Below, in pieces: positions 6,933 to 11,567 of a stretch of 11,567 bases of DNA. The DNA is from Thiobacillus sp. UBA6918 (lineage in GTDB: Bacteria; Pseudomonadota; Gammaproteobacteria; Burkholderiales; Thiobacillaceae). Position 1 is the first letter of the stretch. Every line of letters begins with the position of its first letter. The position numbers and the translations under genes are program-made. The stretch covers positions 1-11,567 of the forward strand of contig DKAU01000064.1 in the NCBI GenBank assembly GCA_002450925.1, given 5' to 3'. The notes under the pieces were generated by a model. That model saw nothing but the letters and a program-made list of their open reading frames with translations. It made no database searches and was not told where the DNA came from.

Positions 6933-8123
6933 TCAATCCTTCCAGGAAGCATTTGCATATTTGAGCTTGGTGGTGTTGGCTTCTGTTCGCTCAAGCCAGG
7001 CAATGTGCAGAGTGTCCGAGTCATCCAGATAGATGATGGGATCAACTTGTGCGCCCGGACCGGCTGCCCCCGGAACAGCCAGGTTGTCCGAGAATGCAGA
7101 CCCCGTCCAGTCACTTAGCCATATATCGGAAGTTCCGTCACGATCATCGTCCCATACTGCGACCACCCGGCCTTTCTGGTTGGCCGAAATCGACGCGTGC
7201 CATTGCGCGATGTTCTCACCGAAGCTGTCCTGCACTTTAAGATTTCTGCCAAAAAACTTTCCCCCATTCTGGCTGAATGCGGCGTAGACATCGTACCCCG
7301 ACAAGAAATCACGCTTGTCCAGCCAAGATGCCACCATGCAAGAGGGACCGCACGAACCCAGGGTTGGCCTCATGCTGCCCATACCTGCCCCAAGGGTTCT
7401 TGCCCGTGCCTGAGGAATGTCAGTAAGCCGGTATGGGGGTGAGAATAGTTTTCCATCTCGACTATGCGCTGCCATGATGGACGTATGCTTGAAACGTCGA
7501 TCCTCCCATACGAGGGTTACGCTTCCATCAGAATTGACCGCCATCGAAGGATAGGCCTGCTCGTCATTGGGCTGTCGGTCTTCGACCGGGACAGTCCATT
7601 CAACTTTCAGGCCATTTCCGGAAACGCTGATCCGGGCCAGCATGAGCCGTCGAAAATTACCGGCTTTTTCCGCCCAGACGGCAAACAGGTTTTGTTCATC
7701 TATTCTGGCAAGGGTCAACTGCCCTGCCTCATCTTTGCTAAGCGACAAGGCTTTTCCGCTGTCTGCCAAACTCACCCAGACCCTGGCATCTTCCTCCCAT
7801 GCCAGAACAAACCGCCCTGATCCAATTCCAATGACCGAAGGTTCGTAGCATTCTCCATTTGAAATCGCTTGAGGCAACCTGAATGCCTTGCTGCCTTTAT
7901 TTTTGATTGCCGTCCAGCAAAGGGGAATACCCTCCCGGTTGTCTTCCCAAACAATCGCCACTCGGCCGTCTGATTCAGCCAGCCCGCTTCGATTGGAAGA
8001 TTCGAGATGATGATAAATCTGCTTTTCATTATTGCCGCCAACTTCCACAGGATGCGAAAACTCCCAGCCTGCAAACGTTGAAACAGAAAGGGCAAGCAAA
8101 ATGCAGAAGAAAAGAGCCTTCAC
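6933..8123 (-). CDS. Exported sialidase-like beta-propeller protein of unknown function
   Basis: A 396-residue protein with a clear Sec signal peptide (residues 1-18, ending STFA-GW). Seven copies of a hydrophobic-Trp-acidic motif are visible, with Trp at 59, 109, 150, 206, 267, 324 and 377. The better copies read VWEDNR, VWEDRR and VWDDDR. Spacing of 41-61 residues is right for the blades of a seven-bladed propeller. Degenerate Asp-box turns (S-x-[DN]-G-type followed by F) occur at about 221-227 and 284-291, as in sialidase/BNR-type propellers. I see no sialidase arginine triad that I can assign, so a glycosidase call is not justified; a periplasmic or surface binding protein is as likely. 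Four cysteines (68, 92, 258, 262) could form disulfides, notable beside a thioredoxin-like partner. Its ATG overlaps the stop of that upstream gene. Confidence 0.8.
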   Translation of the reverse strand: MKALFFCILLALSVSTFAGWEFSHPVEVGGNNEKQIYHHLESSNRSGLAESDGRVAIVWEDNREGIPLCWTAIKNKGSKAFRLPQAISNGECYEPSVIGIGSGRFVLAWEEDARVWVSLADSGKALSLSKDEAGQLTLARIDEQNLFAVWAEKAGNFRRLMLARISVSGNGLKVEWTVPVEDRQPNDEQAYPSMAVNSDGSVTLVWEDRRFKHTSIMAAHSRDGKLFSPPYRLTDIPQARARTLGAGMGSMRPTLGSCGPSCMVASWLDKRDFLSGYDVYAAFSQNGGKFFGRNLKVQDSFGENIAQWHASISANQKGRVVAVWDDDRDGTSDIWLSDWTGSAFSDNLAVPGAAGPGAQVDPIIYLDDSDTLHIAWLERTEANTTKLKYANASWKD

Positions 8124-8632
8124 TTCGCAGTGCCGAGAAATTCAAGCAGGCTTTGTGTTTTGTAATGGCCTTCAATCACGTAACGATCAAAGTCCTTGAA
8201 GTCTTGCACTGTCTTGAATCCCGGAGCCTTGAAAATCTCCCGGCCATCCGACGTCAGATAAACAAACAGTGGTGTCGCAAAAGCCTTGAATCGCGTGCCC
8301 AACTCGGCTTCGGTAATTCGCTCACCGCTCGGCAAAGAAATGCGCTTGCCACTCTCGGCATCCACATATACAAGGACGTAATGTTCCGGATAGATTTTCT
8401 TTAGTTCGGCATCCGAGAAACTTTTTTTGTTTGTGTGGTCACACCAGGCACAACCATAGCGGCCGAAGTAAATGAAAACCGGCTTGCCCGTTTCTTTGGC
8501 CTGTTTTAATCCCTTGTCATAACTGACAAACGGGTAATCCGGTGGCGGTTCGGCGAACGCCGTCAATGCAAAACCGGCAAGAAGAACTGCAAGAAGATTT
8601 CTCACAAGCCAATTGTGATAACTTTTTAACAA
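8120..8632 (-). CDS. Exported thioredoxin-fold protein with a CAWC active site
   Basis: A 170-residue (or 161-residue) thioredoxin-like protein. A signal peptide ends at FALTAFA-EPP. The thioredoxin fold follows: KPVFIYFG strand, CAWC (Cys61/Cys64, counted from the TTG start) and the cis-proline at ATP (Pro121). The fold and the segment after CxxC (SFSDAELKKIYPEHYVLVYVD) resemble periplasmic thioredoxin_7/SoxW-like proteins, which reduce or isomerise disulfides outside the cytoplasm; the electron donor is unknown. The start is uncertain. The longest frame uses TTG 8632; GTG 8605 gives a more classical signal peptide (MRNLLAVLL) and leaves the inverted repeat at 8611-8634 intergenic. Neither has a good ribosome site. 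The stop overlaps the propeller start as ATGA, so the two are almost surely co-translated. Confidence 0.85.
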   Translation of the reverse strand: MLKSYHNWLVRNLLAVLLAGFALTAFAEPPPDYPFVSYDKGLKQAKETGKPVFIYFGRYGCAWCDHTNKKSFSDAELKKIYPEHYVLVYVDAESGKRISLPSGERITEAELGTRFKAFATPLFVYLTSDGREIFKAPGFKTVQDFKDFDRYVIEGHYKTQSLLEFLGTAK

Positions 8633-8634
8633 TT
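8611..8634. promoter_or_regulatory. Inverted repeat with lac-operator-like half-sites between divergent genes
   Basis: AATTGTGA (8611-8618) and TAACAATT (8627-8634) are separated by eight bases; the outer six bases of each arm are perfectly complementary. It lies between the thioredoxin-like gene (if GTG 8605 is used) and mogA, where a shared operator would be expected. Both half-sites match those of the E. coli lac operator, but the central spacing is eight rather than five, so binding by a LacI-type protein is not implied. Confidence 0.35.
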
Positions 8635-8655
8635 TGCAACAGGTAAATTCTTCCC

Positions 8656-9213
8656 ATGAACGAGTTCGATCCCGTACGTATTGGCGTTGTGTCCATTTCC
8701 GATCGCGCCACTTCCGGCGTCTATGAAGACAAGGGGCTGCCCGCTTTGAAGGACTGGCTTGGCGGCGTGCTGCTCAACCCCCTGGAATATGAAGCCCGTC
8801 TCATACCGGATGAACAACCGATAATCGAATCCACGCTGAAGGAACTGGCGGATGAAAAATGCTGCTCCCTCATCCTCACCACCGGCGGCACGGGACCGGC
8901 CTTGCGCGACGTAACACCCGAGGCCACGCTGGCGGTTGGCGACAAGGTTCTTCCGGGTTTTGGCGAGGCAATGCGCGCCGTTTCGCTGAGATACGTACCC
9001 ACAGCCATTCTGTCCAGGCAGGTAGGAGTTGTGCGCGGCAAGAGCCTGATCCTAAACTTGCCCGGCCAGCCCAAGGCAATCGGCGAAACGCTGGACGGTG
9101 TATTTGCAGCGGTTCCATATTGCATTGATTTGATAGGTGGACCATATATGGAAACTCATCCGGAAAAAATCCAGGCCTTCCGACCAAAATCCGCCATCCG
9201 GAAAAAGGACTAG
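8656..9213 (+). CDS. mogA: Molybdopterin adenylyltransferase MogA
   Basis: A 185-residue MogA, the cytoplasmic enzyme that adenylates molybdopterin with ATP before MoeA inserts molybdenum. The sequence closely follows E. coli MogA throughout: RIGVVSISDRATSGVYEDKG at the N-terminus, LIPDEQPII with the substrate-site aspartate (Asp52), the TTGGTGP loop (75-81) followed by RDVTPEATLAV with Asp85, then PTAILSRQVGV and LILNLPGQPK. The C-terminus ends GPYMETHPE...FRPKSA. Compared with the E. coli protein as I remember it, about a dozen residues are missing after ETLDGV, which accounts for the slightly shorter length. ATG 8656 has AGGT 11 bases upstream. It is followed after nine bases by the EI24 gene and is divergent from the thioredoxin-like gene. 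Confidence 0.95.
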   Translation: MNEFDPVRIGVVSISDRATSGVYEDKGLPALKDWLGGVLLNPLEYEARLIPDEQPIIESTLKELADEKCCSLILTTGGTGPALRDVTPEATLAVGDKVLPGFGEAMRAVSLRYVPTAILSRQVGVVRGKSLILNLPGQPKAIGETLDGVFAAVPYCIDLIGGPYMETHPEKIQAFRPKSAIRKKD

Positions 9214-9222
9214 CATTAAAAA

Positions 9223-9957
9223 ATGATTTCCATCTTTGAAGCTCTTTCCGGCGCCTTCCGCAGCCTGTTTTCACTCCGTATGCTGTGGCTGATGGTATGG
9301 CCTGTACTTTCAGCAATGGCAATATGGGCAATCCTGGCTTTCTTCTTCTGGACCCCCCTGCAAAATGCCTGGCAGTGGCTCTTCAACTATTTTGGTTTGG
9401 GGGAATGGTTTACCGGCATTGAGCCAGCCTGGATTGGCGCTGCCCTGCAGGTAATTCTTCATCTTATGCTGTATGTGCCACTGGTCATGCTGACGGCACT
9501 TGTGCTGACTGCCATTTTCGGCATGGACGCCATGGTCAACATCGTGAGCGAACGCTTTTATCCAGACCTGTTAAAAAAACATGGCGGCAGCATTCTCGGC
9601 AGCAGTGCGAATGCCTTCACTGCGGTAGTCGTCTACATTGGCCTGTGGATCGTGACGTTGCCTCTGTGGCTTCTTGGCCCGATCGGAGCGGTCATACCTT
9701 TTGTCACCGCAGGCTATCTTAACCAGCGCCTGTTTCGTTACGACGCACTGGCCATCCATGCTGACCCTGAAGAACTGAAATCAGTTGTTGAAAAAAACAA
9801 GGGAGACTTGTGGGTGTTGGGCATACTGCTTGGCCTGATACAGTTCATGCCTCTGCTGAACTTTTTCGCGCCGGTGTTTACCGGCCTGGCCTTCATTCAT
9901 CTTTGCCTGGGAAAACTGGCCCAGAAACGCACGTCTGCTCAAGCACCTGCTGCCTGA
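9223..9957 (+). CDS. EI24-domain (CysZ-like) membrane protein
   Basis: A 244-residue polytopic inner-membrane protein of the EI24/CysZ family (formerly DUF540). The opening ISIFEALSGAFRSLFSLRMLWLM is typical: a short amphipathic start, then the first membrane helix at about 18-42. Further hydrophobic segments lie at about 75-100, 130-165 and 195-228. The conserved GYLNQRLFRYDAL segment (about 164-178) precedes a charged stretch (PEELKSVVEKNKGD). CysZ proteins of this family are sulfate permeases. This neighbourhood contains no cysteine-biosynthesis genes, so sulfate transport is not claimed. It begins nine bases after mogA, with AAAGGA 13 bases before the ATG, and is probably co-transcribed with it. 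It ends seven bases from the convergent cNMP-domain gene. Confidence 0.85.
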   Translation: MISIFEALSGAFRSLFSLRMLWLMVWPVLSAMAIWAILAFFFWTPLQNAWQWLFNYFGLGEWFTGIEPAWIGAALQVILHLMLYVPLVMLTALVLTAIFGMDAMVNIVSERFYPDLLKKHGGSILGSSANAFTAVVVYIGLWIVTLPLWLLGPIGAVIPFVTAGYLNQRLFRYDALAIHADPEELKSVVEKNKGDLWVLGILLGLIQFMPLLNFFAPVFTGLAFIHLCLGKLAQKRTSAQAPAA

Positions 9958-9964
9958 ACAACGT

Positions 9965-10444
9965 CTACTTTTTGAGCTCCGCCAACTGCGCGCGGTATTT
10001 GTCCATTAACTGGCTGTTAGCCCGCAGTCTGCGGCTTAGGGCGCGCAGCATGCCTGTTCCCAGTTCAGGATAAGCCAGCAAGAGGCTACGAGTTTTGTCC
10101 TTCCCCAGGCTGTATACCTCGGTATCCTCGACGGTCACCGCAGATGCGGAACGGGGCTGGTCATCCAGGATTGCCATTTCGCCAAAAAACTCTCCGGGAC
10201 CCAGCTCGACAATGAAATCCTCAAAAGACGGGGTATCCCCAAGTGAAATACCGACTTTTCCGCTAACGATGATGTACATGGCGTCACCCGCCTCGCCGGT
10301 TTCGAAAATGACTTCCTTGCCCGGCCAGGCAACAGGCTCAAGCGCCGCAGCCAAATGGCGCAGTTGATCTGTGCGCAAAAGCTCGAAGAAGGGCACCCCC
10401 TTCAAGAGCATGATGCGTTCAAACAGCGTATCCTGGCCGTCCAC
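9965..10444 (-). CDS. Cyclic-nucleotide-binding-domain protein, overlapping the HEAT-repeat gene
   Basis: A 159-residue protein made almost entirely of one cNMP-binding (CAP-type) domain. The N-terminal FERIMLLKGVPFFELL helix region leads into a beta-barrel with KEVIFETGEAGDAMYIIVSGKV (43-64). The phosphate-binding cassette FFGEMAILDDQPRSAS (86-101) keeps the key Glu89 and Arg98, so nucleotide binding is plausible. No helix-turn-helix follows; the C-terminus is a helical tail (ALSRRLRANSQLMDKYRAQL), so this is not a Crp-type transcription factor. The start is GTG 10444, preceded by GGGGGA at about 12 bases, inside the upstream HEAT gene; ATG 10411 is an alternative without a ribosome site. 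The 26-base overlap implies translational coupling, and the domain order suggests it acts as the regulatory part of the HEAT protein. Confidence 0.85.
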   Translation of the reverse strand: MDGQDTLFERIMLLKGVPFFELLRTDQLRHLAAALEPVAWPGKEVIFETGEAGDAMYIIVSGKVGISLGDTPSFEDFIVELGPGEFFGEMAILDDQPRSASAVTVEDTEVYSLGKDKTRSLLLAYPELGTGMLRALSRRLRANSQLMDKYRAQLAELKK

Positions 10445-11567
10445 TGTTTTGTATTTCCCCCAAAAATGCCTCTATGCACTCGCTTAACCAAGGCGTTGAG
10501 TCAGGCCTGACTGACTCCAGAACTTCACGCAATGCGGTCTTGTTCTTGTCATGGCCATGCAACTTCAATTCTGGCTGGTCTGCCAATTCGGCAATCCCTC
10601 TTGCCAGCACATTGTCACTCAGACACTGCAATGATTCCAGTCCCTGAGCCCTCAGCTTGGCATCCTGGCTGCGCAATGCGGTAGCTGCCTGCATTATCGC
10701 CTCGCCAGGAATCTTCTCGGCCAACAGGTCCATGGCTGCGCAAACATGCCCCCGCACTTCTTCATTCAATGCCTCGTGCAAAACCTTGCCAATGGCAGAC
10801 TGTGCATTGTCGGAAGCCAGAATTCTTGCCGCTACATAACGCTTCTGTTTTGCGGTATCAAGGTGCCGGCGTATGGTTTCTTCCAGCAATATATCCTTTT
10901 CTTCCTGGTCAAGATTCTTGCTTGCGGCGGCAAGCAGTGCCTGCACCCGAAAATGATGAAACTGTCCAGTAAATGCCTCTGCCATGCCCGTTGCTGTAGT
11001 TGGTAGCACCTTGGCTGCAAGCGACAAGGCCGCACGACGAACGGCAGGCGAATGGTCATCAAGCGCCTTGGCCAGCAATGTCACCCTTAATGATTCTGAT
11101 TGGACAGCCGGTAGCCTTTTTACGGCTGCGACACGAACGAGTTCCATTTCATCGTTAAGCGCGTTTGCAACTTCATCTGCGCAGTCCCTTCCCTCTCTTT
11201 GCCCCAGACCGGCATAAGCATGAACGGCCGTTGCGCGCACTCTTCCATCTCCAGAAATGAGCAGTATCTTCAGGTCATCCATCATTAAAACGTCTGCCAA
11301 TGCGGTAATGGCCTGTGCGGCAGCAATGTTCTCCTGCGGGAGACTGGAAGACAGCATGGCAAGTATTTTTGAATGCGCTTCTTGCCGCTCGGTTTCATCG
11401 CCGGAGTTTTTCAGCACCACCAGCGCAGCAGCCTTGGGCCTGGGCTTTTCATGATCTTTCCAGTGCCGCGCATCCTCAAGGACTGATGCATCACCCGCCT
11501 GACCCAATACCTCCAGCGCCGTGCTGCTCAAATGCAGGTCATTCTGATGAACAAGGCTGCGCGCAAA
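10419..11567 (-). CDS. HEAT-repeat protein, C-terminal 382 residues (partial)
   Basis: The frame is open from the right edge, and its N-terminus lies outside the window. The codon at 11531 is TTG and lies inside the reading frame, so it should not be taken as a start. The visible part is helical throughout and rich in HEAT-type units with the usual acidic-x-x-VR-xxA pattern. Clear copies are at visible residues about 105-120 (DGRVRATAV), 140-150 (ELVRVAAV), 173-182 (PAVRRAAL), 268-275 (NEEVRGHV) and 300-310 (AKLRAQGL). The end (TPWLSECIEAFLGE) resembles the last HEAT repeat that, in some bacterial nucleotide-transporter-like proteins, joins a cNMP-binding domain. That domain here follows in a different frame. 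HEAT arrays are protein-interaction scaffolds; whether membrane segments precede this one cannot be seen. Confidence 0.8.
   Translation of the reverse strand, partial: FARSLVHQNDLHLSSTALEVLGQAGDASVLEDARHWKDHEKPRPKAAALVVLKNSGDETERQEAHSKILAMLSSSLPQENIAAAQAITALADVLMMDDLKILLISGDGRVRATAVHAYAGLGQREGRDCADEVANALNDEMELVRVAAVKRLPAVQSESLRVTLLAKALDDHSPAVRRAALSLAAKVLPTTATGMAEAFTGQFHHFRVQALLAAASKNLDQEEKDILLEETIRRHLDTAKQKRYVAARILASDNAQSAIGKVLHEALNEEVRGHVCAAMDLLAEKIPGEAIMQAATALRSQDAKLRAQGLESLQCLSDNVLARGIAELADQPELKLHGHDKNKTALREVLESVRPDSTPWLSECIEAFLGEIQNSGRPGYAV

Noticed and set aside
8611..8634. True LacI operator
   Set aside because: The half-sites match, but the centre is three bases too long for the known lac operator geometry and no sugar-utilisation gene is nearby. 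Kept only as an unassigned inverted repeat.
9965..10444. Crp/Fnr-type transcription regulator
   Set aside because: The nucleotide-binding domain is present, but no helix-turn-helix DNA-binding domain follows.
11529..11531. Start codon of the HEAT-repeat protein at TTG 11531
   Set aside because: The same frame continues open to the window edge with HEAT-like sequence and there is no ribosome site, so the gene is taken as partial.

Overview
The window looks like chromosomal DNA of a Gram-negative proteobacterium. The MogA is strongly E. coli-like, and there is an AlgC-type phosphomannomutase/phosphoglucomutase, a YheT-type hydrolase, a classical CorA and an EI24 (CysZ-like) membrane protein. 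Base composition is balanced apart from one AT-rich intergenic stretch. A betaproteobacterium, perhaps of the Nitrosomonadales, would fit this mix, but that is inference. I see no RNA gene, insertion sequence, CRISPR array or phage gene.

Layout. (1) 1-423, minus: N-terminal part of a Tat-exported cupredoxin/multicopper-oxidase-like protein that runs off the left edge. (2) 424-894: the only long gene-free stretch, AT-rich in its right half, with a candidate promoter and two inverted repeats in front of the cupredoxin gene. (3) 895-3294, plus: yheT-like hydrolase, then phosphomannomutase/phosphoglucomutase. (4) 3307-5322, minus: membrane-anchored GGDEF-EAL protein with every key motif intact. 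(5) 5570-6921, plus: small cupin protein, then CorA. (6) 6933-8632, minus: an exported thioredoxin-fold protein translationally coupled (ATGA) to an exported beta-propeller protein with seven repeats. (7) 8656-9957, plus: mogA and an EI24-family membrane protein. (8) 9965-11567, minus: a HEAT-repeat protein entering from the right edge, overlapped by 26 bases by a cyclic-nucleotide-binding-domain protein.

Most genes are housekeeping or signalling genes in short one- or two-gene units arranged convergently or divergently. The least ordinary parts are: the cupredoxin domain that has lost the usual multicopper-oxidase copper-ligand motifs; the thioredoxin/propeller pair, whose regulatory region holds an inverted repeat with half-sites like those of the lac operator but spaced differently; and the HEAT/cNMP pair, which looks like one multidomain protein divided into two overlapping reading frames. 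I found no clearly new defence, mobile or biosynthetic system.
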